Positions 1 to 8,509 of a stretch of DNA of 64,000 bases are shown piece after piece (position 1 is the first letter of the stretch; each line of letters opens with the position of its first letter). The DNA is from Micromonospora sp. C31 (GTDB lineage: Bacteria > Actinomycetota > Actinomycetes > Mycobacteriales > Micromonosporaceae). Location: the NCBI RefSeq assembly GCF_018070575.1, contig NZ_JAGPXN010000001.1:186001-250000 (forward strand), given 5' to 3'. The notes beneath the pieces were generated by a model. It was not told where the DNA came from and searched no databases. It was given only the letters and a program-made list of their open reading frames with translations. The position numbers were made by a program, and so were the translations under genes.

Positions 1-183
1 CACGTGGCTGTCCATCATCCCGCCGTGCGTCGGCAGGGGGTGCAGGCAGACCAGGGTGCCCGCCGGCTCACGGTCCAGCGGCCGGGCCAGCTCGCCGACC
101 AGCCGTAGACCGTCGGCGGTGTGCAGCTCGATGTCCTCGCGGTGACCGGGCAGGATCGAGGACGCGCGGATCGGTGTGCTCAC
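1..183 (-). CDS. alpha/beta hydrolase, N-terminal part (runs off the left edge)
   Basis: The first 61 codons of a minus-strand gene are present, from a GTG at 181-183 to the window edge. The peptide has a short beta-rich start (EDIELHTADGLRLVGEL), then LVCLHPLPTHGGMMDSH, which resembles the oxyanion HGGMxxxH region of dienelactone-hydrolase-like or acyl-peptidase-like alpha/beta hydrolases. The nucleophile elbow and the rest of the triad lie outside the window, so the substrate cannot be inferred. There is no signal peptide, so a cytoplasmic enzyme is likely. Confidence 0.6.
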   Translation of the reverse strand, partial: MSTPIRASSILPGHREDIELHTADGLRLVGELARPLDREPAGTLVCLHPLPTHGGMMDSHV

Positions 184-249
184 CCCACCAGTCTCGCCGG
201 TGCGGCCGGGAACCGCCGGGCGGGGCGGAAACAGCGTGATCCAGATCGC

Positions 250-576
250 TTAGCCGTACCTAGGGGTGCCGCGGCCACGCTGCACGACCGGCCCGCGCCG
301 GTCCCGGGCACGCCAGCACCCGCTGTGCCAGTGCCGCCGGTCCGTCAGGTCGCCCCGCCCGTCCGCCGGCCACGCCACCAGGTGCGCCACGCCAGGCCGA
401 ATCTCCTGGTCACAGCCCGGACAGCGGTACGTCTTGGTGGCGGCGCCGCCGCTGATCCCGCGTACCTGCCAGTCGCCGTCGCGCCACTGCTGCACCGAGG
501 CGACGCCCTGACGGACCCGGTCGGAGTCGAGGTGCGCGGTGTCGTCGCGGCGGGGTCGGTTGCGACGGGGGCTCAC
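250..576 (-). CDS. small zinc-ribbon-like actinobacterial protein
   Basis: A 108-residue basic protein. I chose the GTG at 574-576 because the residues encoded upstream are only low-complexity arginine and the conserved-looking part begins with SPRRNRPRRDD. The C-terminal half carries YRCPGCDQEI and then HWHSGCW, a Cys-x2-Cys...His-x3-Cys arrangement suggesting a bound zinc. Proteins of this kind are widespread in actinobacteria, often under vague names such as ATP/GTP-binding protein. I see no P-loop here, so I do not support that name. Function unknown. Confidence 0.6.
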   Translation of the reverse strand: MSPRRNRPRRDDTAHLDSDRVRQGVASVQQWRDGDWQVRGISGGAATKTYRCPGCDQEIRPGVAHLVAWPADGRGDLTDRRHWHSGCWRARDRRGPVVQRGRGTPRYG

Positions 577-701
577 GCTTGCCAAGCGTACGGGCCGACG
601 GCGGGCCCGGCGCGGGGCGGGCGAGAGCCCCGGCTGCCGGCGTACTCCTCGAAGGGTCACACCAGGCGGACGCCGTCACCGGCGCGCGGCGTCGACCGGA
701 C

Positions 702-2492
702 TCAGCGACGGGTGTGGTCGCGGAAGCCGCGGCCGCTCTTGCGGCCCAGGTAGCCGGCCGTGACCAGGTGCTCCAGCAGCGGGGCTGGCGCGAAGCCCGG
801 CTCGCGCAGTTCCAGGTAGAGCTCGCGCTGGATGGCCAGCGAGACGTCCAGGCCGACCACGTCGAGCAGTTCGAACGGGCCCATCGGGTAGCCGCAGCCC
901 AGCTTCATCGCGTGGTCGATGTCGTCGGCGGTGGAGTAGCTCGCCTCCAGCATCTTCACCGCGTCGTTGAGGTAGGGGAAGAGCAGCGCGTTGACGATGA
1001 AGCCGGAACGGTCGCCGCAGACCACGCCCGTCTTGCCCATCGCGGCGCAGACCGCGCGGGCGGTGGCGGTGGTCTCCGCCGACGTGCGGATGGTCTGCAC
1101 GACCTCCACCAGCGGCATGAGCGGCGCCGGATTGAAGAAGTGCAGCCCGACCACGTCGGCGGGCCGCTGCGTGGCCATCGCGACGTCGATCACCGGCAGC
1201 GAGGAGGTGGTGGTGGCGAGCACGACGCCCGGCTTGCAGATCTCGTCGAGGCTGGCGAAGAGGGCCTTCTTGACGCTCAACTCCTCGACCACGGCCTCGA
1301 CGACGAGGTCGACGTCGGCGAGGTGCTCCAGGGTGGCCGACCAGTTGATCCGGCCCAGCGCGGCCTCCCGGTCGGCCTCGCTGAGCTTGCCGCGCACCAC
1401 GCCCTTGTTGAGCGAGGTCCGGACCGTCTCGAAGACCTTCGCGGACTTCTCCGCACCCCGGGTCACCGAGACGACCTCGTAGCCGGCCTTGGCGAAGACC
1501 TCGATGATGCCGGTGGCCATCGTCCCGGAGCCGACCACCCCGACCTTCGCGATGGCGCGGGCGCCGTCGCCGAGCGCGGCCTCCGTCGCCACCGGCGTCT
1601 GCTCGTCGGGTACGACGACCGGGGAGCCCGGCCGCTCGTAGGTGTAGAAGCCCCGGCCGGACTTGCGACCGAGGAGCCCGGCGGTGACCATCTGCTTGAT
1701 CAGCGGCACCGGGGCGTGCCGGCGGTCCCGCCCGCCGCGCCGGTACATGGTGTCGAGGATCTCGTACGCGGTGTCCAGGCCGATCAGGTCCATCAGCGCC
1801 AGCGGGCCCATCGGCAGGCCGCAGCCGAGCTTCATGGCCGCGTCGATGTCCTCGCGGGTGGCGTAGTGCGACTCGAACATCCCGACGGCGTGGTTGAGGT
1901 AGCCGAAGAGCAGCGCGTTGGCGATGAAGCCGGCCCGGTCGCTGATGGTGACGTCGACCTTGCCGAGCCGCTTGCAGAGCCCTTCCACGTCGGCGACGAC
2001 GTCGGCGGAGGTGACCACCGTCCGGACCACCTCCACCAGCTTCATCACCGGTGCCGGGTTGAAGAAGTGGATGCCGATGACCTGGTTGGGCCGGCTGGTG
2101 GCGACGGAGATCTCGGTGACGCTCAGCGACGAGGTGTTGGTGGCCAGGATCGCCTCGGGCTTGCAGACCCGGTCCAGCTCCGCGAAGATCCGCTGCTTCA
2201 GGTCCAGGTGCTCGGGCACCGCCTCGATGACCAGGTCCACGGAGTGCAGCGCGTCCAGCCCGACGGCGAACCGTACGCGGTCCAGCAGCGCGTCGCGGTC
2301 GGCCTCGGCGAGCTTGCCCTTGGCCACGGCCCGGTCCGTCGACCCGGTGAGGATGGCCCGGCCGCGTTCGAGCGCGCCCTCGGAGACCTCCACCGCGACG
2401 ACGTCGACCCCGTTGCGCGCGAACACCTCGACGATGCCGGCGCCCATGGTGCCCAGACCCACAACGCCCACGCTGGTTAGATCGCGCGCCAC
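702..2492 (-). CDS. 3-hydroxyacyl-CoA dehydrogenase with two tandem complete units
   Basis: This 596-residue protein contains two full 3-hydroxyacyl-CoA dehydrogenase units in one chain. Unit one has the NAD-binding GLGTMG at residues 12-17 and the catalytic-His motif HFFNPAP (His142). Unit two has GSGTMA at 321-326 and HFFNPAP again (His451). Each ends with a C-terminal domain containing GLPMGP or GYPMGP and the sequence GRKSGRGF. The family oxidises 3-hydroxyacyl-CoA to 3-ketoacyl-CoA with NAD in beta-oxidation. The GTG start has a strong ribosome-binding site (GAGGAGG, 7 nt upstream). Unit two has GSGTMA where unit one has GLGTMG. A single-unit paralogue lies at 13849-14697. Confidence 0.9.
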   Translation of the reverse strand: MARDLTSVGVVGLGTMGAGIVEVFARNGVDVVAVEVSEGALERGRAILTGSTDRAVAKGKLAEADRDALLDRVRFAVGLDALHSVDLVIEAVPEHLDLKQRIFAELDRVCKPEAILATNTSSLSVTEISVATSRPNQVIGIHFFNPAPVMKLVEVVRTVVTSADVVADVEGLCKRLGKVDVTISDRAGFIANALLFGYLNHAVGMFESHYATREDIDAAMKLGCGLPMGPLALMDLIGLDTAYEILDTMYRRGGRDRRHAPVPLIKQMVTAGLLGRKSGRGFYTYERPGSPVVVPDEQTPVATEAALGDGARAIAKVGVVGSGTMATGIIEVFAKAGYEVVSVTRGAEKSAKVFETVRTSLNKGVVRGKLSEADREAALGRINWSATLEHLADVDLVVEAVVEELSVKKALFASLDEICKPGVVLATTTSSLPVIDVAMATQRPADVVGLHFFNPAPLMPLVEVVQTIRTSAETTATARAVCAAMGKTGVVCGDRSGFIVNALLFPYLNDAVKMLEASYSTADDIDHAMKLGCGYPMGPFELLDVVGLDVSLAIQRELYLELREPGFAPAPLLEHLVTAGYLGRKSGRGFRDHTRR

Positions 2493-2767
2493 GACCGACC
2501 TCCTCGATGCTCCGCAGGGCCGCTTGAACGACCATTAAGGTTATGCGCGCGAGTCTGCCACGTGACGCTGAGTTGTCGAGGCGCGCCGTGGCAAATTTCA
2601 CGACCTCCAGCGCGGCCACGCGCCGGTCAGAGCGGGTGCCGAGCGGACCGGCCCGGGCTCGCGGGCAGGCCCCGGCGAGGGGGCGCCCGGGCCGGCGGCA
2701 CGCCCCGTCCCGGCGGCGGCCCCGCACCGGCGGGCAACCCGTCCCGGCGAGCGGCCCGACCCGGCGG
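2493..2767. other. intergenic region with no gene seen
   Basis: Very GC-rich spacer between the dehydrogenase and the hydrolase. The only signal is a minus-strand TAACCT (-10-like) at 2538-2543, 45 nt before the dehydrogenase GTG. No clear hairpin or conserved ORF is visible. Confidence 0.5.
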
Positions 2768-3826
2768 TCAGCCCGCCGTACCGGTCAGCCTGAGCAGCTC
2801 GGCGACGAACTCGGTCGGCCGTTCCAGGTGCGGGCTGTGCCCGCAGCCGGGCAGCAGCACCTCGCGGTACGCCCCACCGGCCGCCGCGTAACGCTCCAGC
2901 ACCGCCCGGGTCTGCCCCACCATCGGCTGCGCCGGGCAGGCCGCCTCCCCCGGCCAGCCGGGCAGCACACCCAGCGAGCCCAGGTGGGCCAGGTCCATCA
3001 TCGCGGTGTCCGAGACGATGACGTCGGCGTCCCCGTGGATCCAGGTGACCGGCGGCTTGCCGGCCACCGCGACCAGTTCCTCGGCGAGCCGGAAGTGCGC
3101 CGGGGAGAGGGCGTTGAGCACGCCGCGTCGGCCCGGGGCGGTGCCGGGCCAGTTCGCCGAGGTGACCGCCGTACCGGGGTAGTTGTCGTCGCCGGTGGCG
3201 GTGGAGAGGAGGCTGTCCAGCAGCAGATCCTCGTCGTCGCCGAGCGAGGCCGGGTCCGCCACGTAGGTCGCCCGCAGCACGGCACGCGGACTGCTCGGGG
3301 CGTCCGCGCTCCGGTCGCCGGCAGCCAGCCGCCTGACGAAGTCCTGGTTGGCCGTGCCGCCGCCGGTGCCGGCGAAGTCGGGGGTGGTCGGCGTCCCCGC
3401 CAGGTCCCGGGTGCCGCCGTAGCCGTACGGCGAGACCGGCGCGGCGAGCAGCAGCGCGCCCACCCGGTCGGGGTGGTCGACGAGCAGCCGCATGGCCACC
3501 CCGCCGCCGAGCGAGTGGCCGACCGCCACCGGCCGGGCGCCGGCCGGGAAGAGGGACGGGTCGTCGAACAGCGCCGCGACGTCGTCGGCGAAGTCGCCCA
3601 GCCCCCGGGTCGCGTCCACCGGAGCGGTGTCGGTCAGCCCGTAGCCGCGCAGGTCGGGCGCGACCACCCGGAGGGCGGCCGGCAGTCGCCGCACCAGCGG
3701 CTCCCAGAAGGCCGCTGACGAGCAGTTGCCGTGGACCAGCAGTACGGGAGCGCCGTCCGGCGGTCCGGCCACCCGTACCGCCTGGGTGATCCCGTTCGCC
3801 GACACCAGCCGCTGTCCGGTCTCCAT
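2768..3826 (-). CDS. alpha/beta hydrolase
   Basis: A 352-residue enzyme starting at the ATG at 3824-3826, where the hydrolase fold begins; the open frame upstream has no matching features. It has the oxyanion motif LLVHGNCSSAAFW near residue 30, the nucleophile elbow GHSLGG at 103-108 (Ser105), a late Asp in WIHGDADVIV and the catalytic His in GCGHSPHLERP near the C-terminus. A cap domain of about 130 residues lies between. The architecture matches haloalkane-dehalogenase or epoxide-hydrolase-like esterases; the substrate is unknown. No secretion signal. Confidence 0.85.
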   Translation of the reverse strand: METGQRLVSANGITQAVRVAGPPDGAPVLLVHGNCSSAAFWEPLVRRLPAALRVVAPDLRGYGLTDTAPVDATRGLGDFADDVAALFDDPSLFPAGARPVAVGHSLGGGVAMRLLVDHPDRVGALLLAAPVSPYGYGGTRDLAGTPTTPDFAGTGGGTANQDFVRRLAAGDRSADAPSSPRAVLRATYVADPASLGDDEDLLLDSLLSTATGDDNYPGTAVTSANWPGTAPGRRGVLNALSPAHFRLAEELVAVAGKPPVTWIHGDADVIVSDTAMMDLAHLGSLGVLPGWPGEAACPAQPMVGQTRAVLERYAAAGGAYREVLLPGCGHSPHLERPTEFVAELLRLTGTAG

Positions 3827-3915
3827 CCGCCGGATGCTGCCACGACGCCGCCGGACGCGTCCATGTGCCGACCCGCCACCTTCGCGTGACGGAAGGTGTG
3901 CGCCGGCGGCCCCGG

Positions 3916-4401
3916 TCAGGACGGGGCGGACAGTACCGCCGGAACCGTCGGCGGCACCGGGTCGACGGCCGGCACGGCCACCGGCGACGCGGGGCCGACG
4001 GCCGGGGTCGCGACCGGCAACGGCAGGGTCGGGCGACGGTCCCGGCGCGGCGTGTTGAAGCTGAAGCCCACCGGGTCGGTGCGCGCCACACCCGGATCGT
4101 AGACGCGCAGCTCGGTGCGGCCGAGCCGGATCACGTCCCCGTCGGCCAGCCGCTCCACGCCGGTGATCCGCCGGTCGTTCAGCCAGGTGCCGTTGGTGGA
4201 GCCCAGGTCCGCCAGGGTCGCCCCCTCGCCCGTCAGCCACACCTCGGCGTGCCGGCGGCTCAGATGGGCGTCGTGCACCACGACGTCGGCGGTCGGCGCC
4301 CGGCCGATGACCTGCCGTTCAGGGCCCACCCGAAAGCTCAGCCCCCGCATCGCCCCGCCGGCCACCGTCAACGACGGTCTCAGTTCCGGATGTTCCTCCA
4401 T
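3916..4401 (-). CDS. FHA-domain protein
   Basis: A 161-residue protein with one forkhead-associated domain (about residues 10-100), which binds phosphothreonine peptides. The binding loops are present: GR at 33-34, the LSRRHAEV loop (Ser48, His51) and GSTNGTWLN (Asn70). The remainder is a proline/alanine/valine-rich tail (PLPVATPAVGPASPVAVPAV), probably disordered. In actinobacteria such proteins act downstream of Ser/Thr kinases in cell-wall or secretion control. No kinase gene lies nearby, so the partner is unknown. Confidence 0.88.
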   Translation of the reverse strand: MEEHPELRPSLTVAGGAMRGLSFRVGPERQVIGRAPTADVVVHDAHLSRRHAEVWLTGEGATLADLGSTNGTWLNDRRITGVERLADGDVIRLGRTELRVYDPGVARTDPVGFSFNTPRRDRRPTLPLPVATPAVGPASPVAVPAVDPVPPTVPAVLSAPS

Positions 4402-4650
4402 GGACAGTCAGCCTCCACCCCGCACGGTCACCCCGTGCGTCAGCCTGCCAGCACACGGTAGTCGCCCTCCACCGCCGCGTGGTCACCTCCGCACCCCCGG
4501 CCGGACACCTCGCGTTCGGCGGTTCGGCGCGCATCGGCCCAGGAATCATCACAAGTCCGGCCGACGGTCGTCCACCCCGTCCCGGCACCGCGCGACCCGA
4601 GACGGACCGGACTCCGGCGCGCGGCCCTACCGGTGAGTAATTCTCGGGTC

Positions 4651-4656
4651 TAGACT
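4651..4656 (+). promoter_or_regulatory. -10 box of a leaderless promoter (aldehyde dehydrogenase)
   Basis: TAGACT lies 6 nt before the ATG at 4663, the spacing expected when transcription starts at the start codon. No purine-rich ribosome-binding site is present. Confidence 0.65.
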
Positions 4657-4662
4657 TCCGTC

Positions 4663-6159
4663 ATGACGGCTGTACATGCCCCGGGCACCCCGGTCATCGA
4701 GGACGATCGACTGATCTCGACGAGCCCCGCGACCGGCGCCGAGGCCGGACGCCTGCCGGTCGCCACCGCCGAGGACGTCCGGCGGGCCGTCGACCGGGCC
4801 CGCGCGGCCGGCGAGTGGTGGGCGGCGCTCGGCTTCGGCGGGCGCAGGGAGCGGCTGCTGCGCTGGCGCGGCCTGCTCGCCCGACGGATCGAGGAAATCG
4901 CCGAGCTGATGCACGCCGAGGGTGGCAAGCCGGTCGCCGACGCCGTGGTCGAGGTCGCCTCCGCCGTCGAGCACGTCGACTGGGCGGCCCGCAACGCCCG
5001 CCGGGTGCTGGGCCCCCGCCGGGTCCGCTCCCGGCTCGTCCTGGCCGAGTTCTCCGCCCACCTCGAATACCAGCCGTACGGCGTCGTCGGCGTGATCGGC
5101 CCGTGGAACTATCCCGTCTTCACCCCGATCGGCTCCGCCGCGTACGCGCTGGCGGCGGGGAACACGGTGGTGCTGAAGCCCAGCGAGTACACCCCCGCCG
5201 TCGGCCAGTGGCTGGTCGACACCTTCGCCGAGGTGGTGCCGGAGCAGCCGGTCTTCACCGCGGTGCACGGGCTCGGCGACGTCGGGGCCGCGCTCTGCCG
5301 CTCCGGGGCGGACAAGGTGGCCTTCACCGGCTCGTCGGCCACCGCCAGGAAGGTGATGACGGCCTGCGCCGAGTCGCTGACGCCGGTGCTGCTGGAGGCC
5401 GGCGGCAAGGACGCGATGATCGTCGACGCCGACGCCGACCTGGACGCCGCCGCCGAGGCGTGCGTCTGGGGCGCACTGACCAACGCCGGCCAGACCTGCA
5501 TCGGCATCGAACGGGTCTACGCGGTGGAGCCGGTCTTCGACGCCTTCGTCGGCAAGGTGGTCGAGCGGGCCGGCCGGTTGACCGTCGGCCCGGACGACGC
5601 GGACATCGGCCCGATCACCATGCCGAGCCAGCTCGACGTGATCCGCCGGCACATCGACGACGCGCTGTCCCGGGGCGGCCGGGCCGTGCTGGGCGGCGCG
5701 GACGCGGTGCAGCCGCCGTACGTGCGCCCGACCGTGCTGGTGGACGTCCCGGAGGACTCCGCCGCCGTACGCGAGGAGACGTTCGGTCCGACCCTGACCA
5801 TCAACCGGGTCCGCGACGCCGACGAGGCCGTCGACCGCGCCAACGCCCTGCCGTACGGCCTGGGGGGTTCGGTCTTCGGCCGGCGGCGCGCGGTGGCGAT
5901 CGCCCGGCGGCTGCGCTCGGGCATGGCGTCGGTGAACTCGGCGCTGACCTTCGCCGGGATGTCCACGCTGCCGTTCGGGGGCGTCGGCGAGTCCGGCTTC
6001 GGGCGCATCCACGGCGAGGACGGGCTGCGGGAGTTCAGCCGCGCCAAGGCCATCACCCGGCGGCGGGCCCGGTCGATGCTGGCCTCGACGACCTTCGAGC
6101 GGACGCCGGCCGACGTCGCCCGGCTCGTGAAGGCCATCAAGGTCATGTACGGCAGGTGA
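4663..6159 (+). CDS. NAD(P)-dependent aldehyde dehydrogenase
   Basis: A 498-residue aldehyde dehydrogenase of usual length. It shows GPWNYP (Asn149), the cofactor Lys in LKPSE (Lys172), FTGSSATARK, the general base in LEAGGK (Glu245), the catalytic Cys279 in NAGQTCIGIE and EETFGP. It oxidises an aldehyde to an acid in the cytoplasm. The C-terminal extension of about 40 residues after the PFGGVGESGFGRIHG motif is typical of the succinate-semialdehyde/benzaldehyde-dehydrogenase-like branch. The physiological aldehyde cannot be read from the sequence. The start is leaderless. Confidence 0.95.
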   Translation: MTAVHAPGTPVIEDDRLISTSPATGAEAGRLPVATAEDVRRAVDRARAAGEWWAALGFGGRRERLLRWRGLLARRIEEIAELMHAEGGKPVADAVVEVASAVEHVDWAARNARRVLGPRRVRSRLVLAEFSAHLEYQPYGVVGVIGPWNYPVFTPIGSAAYALAAGNTVVLKPSEYTPAVGQWLVDTFAEVVPEQPVFTAVHGLGDVGAALCRSGADKVAFTGSSATARKVMTACAESLTPVLLEAGGKDAMIVDADADLDAAAEACVWGALTNAGQTCIGIERVYAVEPVFDAFVGKVVERAGRLTVGPDDADIGPITMPSQLDVIRRHIDDALSRGGRAVLGGADAVQPPYVRPTVLVDVPEDSAAVREETFGPTLTINRVRDADEAVDRANALPYGLGGSVFGRRRAVAIARRLRSGMASVNSALTFAGMSTLPFGGVGESGFGRIHGEDGLREFSRAKAITRRRARSMLASTTFERTPADVARLVKAIKVMYGR

Positions 6160-6214
6160 GTGTCGGATAACCGATCATGAAGGCCCTCGCGTGTGTCCAA
6201 CGTGGTGGGAGCGG

Positions 6215-6220
6215 TACATT
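6215..6220 (+). promoter_or_regulatory. -10 box of a leaderless promoter (methyltransferase)
   Basis: TACATT lies 7 nt before the ATG at 6228, with only GCGTTAA between them. No ribosome-binding site is present. Confidence 0.65.
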
Positions 6221-6227
6221 GCGTTAA

Positions 6228-6905
6228 ATGCGGCCCCATCGATTGCGCTTCCACCTTGTCGACAGTGACCGGTCGTGGAGTGCCCGGCAGCGACGCCGCC
6301 GCGCCGACTGGCTGGCCCGGACCTTTCCCGACCTGGAGAAGATGCACGTCATCGACCTGGGTGGCCGGCTCGGCACCTGGGCCCGTGCCGACGTGCGGCC
6401 GGCACGCGTACACGTGGTCAACCTGGAGCGACCGCCCACCGACGTCCCGGAGTGGGCGGAGGTCGACCGGGCCGACGCCTGCGACCTGCCGGCCCGGATC
6501 ACCTCGCGCCGCTACGACCTGGTCTTCTCGAACTCCGTGGTGGAGCACGTCGGCGGACACGAGCGGCGGCTGCGCTTCGCCGACGCCGTACGCGGGCTCG
6601 GCGACCGGCACTGGGTGCAGACGCCCTACCGCTACTTCCCCATCGAGCCGCACTGGATCGCGCCCGGGATGCAGTTCCTCCCCGTGCGACTGCGTACCGC
6701 GTTCGCCCGCCGCTGGCCGCTCGGGCACAAGCCGACCCGCACCCACGAGGCCGCCATCCACCAGGTGCTCTGGACGGAACTGCTCGACCGCTCACAGATG
6801 CGGCACTACTTCCCCGACTCGCGGATCCTCGTCGAACGGGTGGCCGGCCTGCCCAAGTCGCTGATCGCCGTCCGCGCGGACGGCCCACCGGCCCCGCCCC
6901 GCTGA
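6228..6905 (+). CDS. class I SAM-dependent methyltransferase
   Basis: A 225-residue protein. A degenerate SAM-binding motif I, VIDLGGRLGTW (about residues 41-51), is followed by an acidic strand end (VVNLERP), ADACDLPAR, and motif IV-like YDLVFSNSVVEHV (about 96-108). The length and motifs fit the Methyltransf_11/25 type. The C-terminal part (HWVQTPYRYFPIEPHW) is found in methyltransferases that act on small molecules or glycans, but the substrate is unknown. The basic N-terminus (QRRRRADW) may contact an anionic substrate. Confidence 0.8.
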   Translation: MRPHRLRFHLVDSDRSWSARQRRRRADWLARTFPDLEKMHVIDLGGRLGTWARADVRPARVHVVNLERPPTDVPEWAEVDRADACDLPARITSRRYDLVFSNSVVEHVGGHERRLRFADAVRGLGDRHWVQTPYRYFPIEPHWIAPGMQFLPVRLRTAFARRWPLGHKPTRTHEAAIHQVLWTELLDRSQMRHYFPDSRILVERVAGLPKSLIAVRADGPPAPPR

Positions 6906-6945
6906 CGCCGCCCCGCCGGCAGGTGCCCCCGGCGGCGAGCCGTCG

Positions 6946-7605
6946 TCAGAAGAGGGTCAGCTCGTCGCGCTCGATGCCGCGCAGCTTGTCGTAGTTCACG
7001 ACCACGCAGCGGATGCCCCGGTCCGTGGCGAGCACGCGGGCCTGCGGCTTGATCTCCTGCGCCGCGAAGACCCCGGCGACCGGCGCGAGCAGCGGGTCAC
7101 GGTTGAGCAGCTCGAGGTAGCGGGTGAGCTGCTCCACCCCGTCGATCTCGCCCCGGCGCTTCACCTCGACGGCGACGGTGCCGGACGCGGCGTCCCGACA
7201 GAGCAGGTCGACCGGGCCGATCGCCGTCATGTACTCCCGGCGGATCAGCGTGAACCCCTCGCCGAGGGTCTCCGGGTTCGCGGCCAGCAGCTCCTGCAGG
7301 TGCGCCTCCACACCGTCCTTGCGCAGGCCCGGGTCGACGCCCAGCTCGTACGAGGTGTCCTGGAAGATCTCCTCCAGGGTGATCCGCAGTTCCTCGCCCG
7401 CCTTGTTGACGACCCGCCAGACACCGGGGGCCTCCTCCAACCGGCAGGGCGGGCTCATCCAGTTCAACGGCTTGTACGCCCGGTCGTCGGCGTGGATCGA
7501 CACCGACCCGTCCGCCTTCACCATGAGCAACCGGGTGGCCGGCGGCAGGTGGGCCGAGAGCCGTCCGACATAGTCCACCGAGCACTTCGCAATGACCAAC
7601 CGCAC
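6946..7605 (-). CDS. nucS: mismatch-specific endonuclease NucS (EndoMS)
   Basis: A 219-residue protein starting at GTG 7603-7605 ([16 protein letters not shown]). NucS replaces MutS/MutL in most actinobacteria and cuts both strands at mismatches. The C-terminal nuclease core is intact: GPVDLLC (Asp near 133), [15 protein letters not shown] (Glu147, Lys149) and the tyrosine-containing QLTRYLE helix. The chain ends in DELTLF, resembling the C-terminal sliding-clamp-binding motif of the family. The start is leaderless: TACCCT is 6 nt upstream and no Shine-Dalgarno sequence is present. Confidence 0.93.
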   Translation of the reverse strand: MRLVIAKCSVDYVGRLSAHLPPATRLLMVKADGSVSIHADDRAYKPLNWMSPPCRLEEAPGVWRVVNKAGEELRITLEEIFQDTSYELGVDPGLRKDGVEAHLQELLAANPETLGEGFTLIRREYMTAIGPVDLLCRDAASGTVAVEVKRRGEIDGVEQLTRYLELLNRDPLLAPVAGVFAAQEIKPQARVLATDRGIRCVVVNYDKLRGIERDELTLF

Positions 7606-7611
7606 CCGACG

Positions 7612-7617
7612 AGGGTA
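7612..7617 (-). promoter_or_regulatory. -10 box of a leaderless promoter (nucS)
   Basis: Reads TACCCT on the minus strand, 6 nt before the nucS GTG. It also decides the start codon, because the longer open frame would place the promoter inside the gene. Confidence 0.6.
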
Positions 7618-7673
7618 GCCGAGACCCCGGCCCGCGCCAGCGAGCGGCACTGGCGTGCCGGTGCCATGCTGGG

Positions 7674-8294
7674 ATGGTGCTCGAGGTTCTCACCGGTTCG
7701 GGTCTCGCCGCCTCGGCGGGACTGAACGCATACATCCCCCTGCTCACCATGGGGTTGCTGGCCCGCTACACCAGCCTGATCGACCTGCCCGGCGGGTGGC
7801 AGTGGCTGGGCAACGGGTGGGTGATCGCGATCCTGGCGGTGCTGCTGGTCGTCGAGGTCGTCGCCGACAAGGTCCCGGTGGTGGACCACGTCAACGACGT
7901 CGTCCAGACCGTGGTCCGGCCGACCGCGGGCGGCCTGGCGTTCGGCGCCGGTTCGGCGTCGGAGACGGTGACGGTGAGCGACCCGGGCAGCTTCTTCTCG
8001 TCGAACGAGTGGGTGCCGGTGGTGACCGGGGTGCTGATCGCCCTCGGCGTGCACCTGCTGAAGTCCGCCGCCCGACCGGTCATCAACGCGACGACGGCAG
8101 GCGTCGGTGCGCCGGTGGCCAGCACCGCCGAGGACGCCACCAGCGTGGTCATGTCGGTGGTGGCGATCATCCTGCCGGTGCTGGTGCTGGCGTTCCTGCT
8201 AGGACTGGTCGTCTTCCTCTTCTGGTTCCTGCGCCGCCGCTCCGACCGCCGCCGGGAGCGTCAGGCGGCGCGGGCCGCCGGCTTCCGCGTCTGA
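7674..8294 (+). CDS. DUF4126 membrane protein
   Basis: A 206-residue membrane protein. Hydrophobic segments lie near residues 8-30 ([20 protein letters not shown]), 49-66, 115-130 and 158-185, followed by a strongly basic tail ([16 protein letters not shown]). The start sequence [16 protein letters not shown] is characteristic of DUF4126. The alternating hydrophobic and Gly/Ala-rich segments suggest a small channel or transporter-like fold, but no function is established. It diverges from nucS, with 68 bp between the two starts. Confidence 0.8.
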   Translation: MVLEVLTGSGLAASAGLNAYIPLLTMGLLARYTSLIDLPGGWQWLGNGWVIAILAVLLVVEVVADKVPVVDHVNDVVQTVVRPTAGGLAFGAGSASETVTVSDPGSFFSSNEWVPVVTGVLIALGVHLLKSAARPVINATTAGVGAPVASTAEDATSVVMSVVAIILPVLVLAFLLGLVVFLFWFLRRRSDRRRERQAARAAGFRV

Positions 8295-8317
8295 CCGGCA
8301 CCCGAATCGGGTACCGG
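8295..8317. terminator. possible terminator after the DUF4126 gene
   Basis: Imperfect hairpin formed by CCGG/ACCCGA and TCGGGT/CCGG directly behind the stop codon. It is short and has no T-run. Confidence 0.35.
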
Positions 8318-8347
8318 CCAGACGCACCTGCCTGTGACTTGTGGTGG

Positions 8348-8500
8348 TCAGTTGTTCCAGTGCTCGGCGACCAGGTCGGCGGCCTGCTGCTCCCACTGGG
8401 CGTAGTGGTCGCGGCCCCGCCCACCCGAGCTGATGCGACGCAGCGATCCGAACGTCACGCCACGGTGCCAGGGCACCCGAAAACCCCGGCGCGCTGACAT
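8348..8500 (-). CDS. hypothetical small protein (50 residues)
   Basis: A short minus-strand frame begins with tandem ATG codons (8498-8503), preceded by GGGAG. It encodes a basic N-terminus (MSARRGFRVPWHRG) and an acidic amphipathic C-terminus (HYAQWEQQAADLVAEHW). Every codon in the C-terminal half ends in G or C, as in real genes here, and the helix looks protein-like. I do not recognise the family. It starts 7-10 nt from the divergent deacetylase start, so the two probably share a promoter region. Confidence 0.45.
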   Translation of the reverse strand: MSARRGFRVPWHRGVTFGSLRRISSGGRGRDHYAQWEQQAADLVAEHWNN

Positions 8501-8509
8501 CATCTCCCG

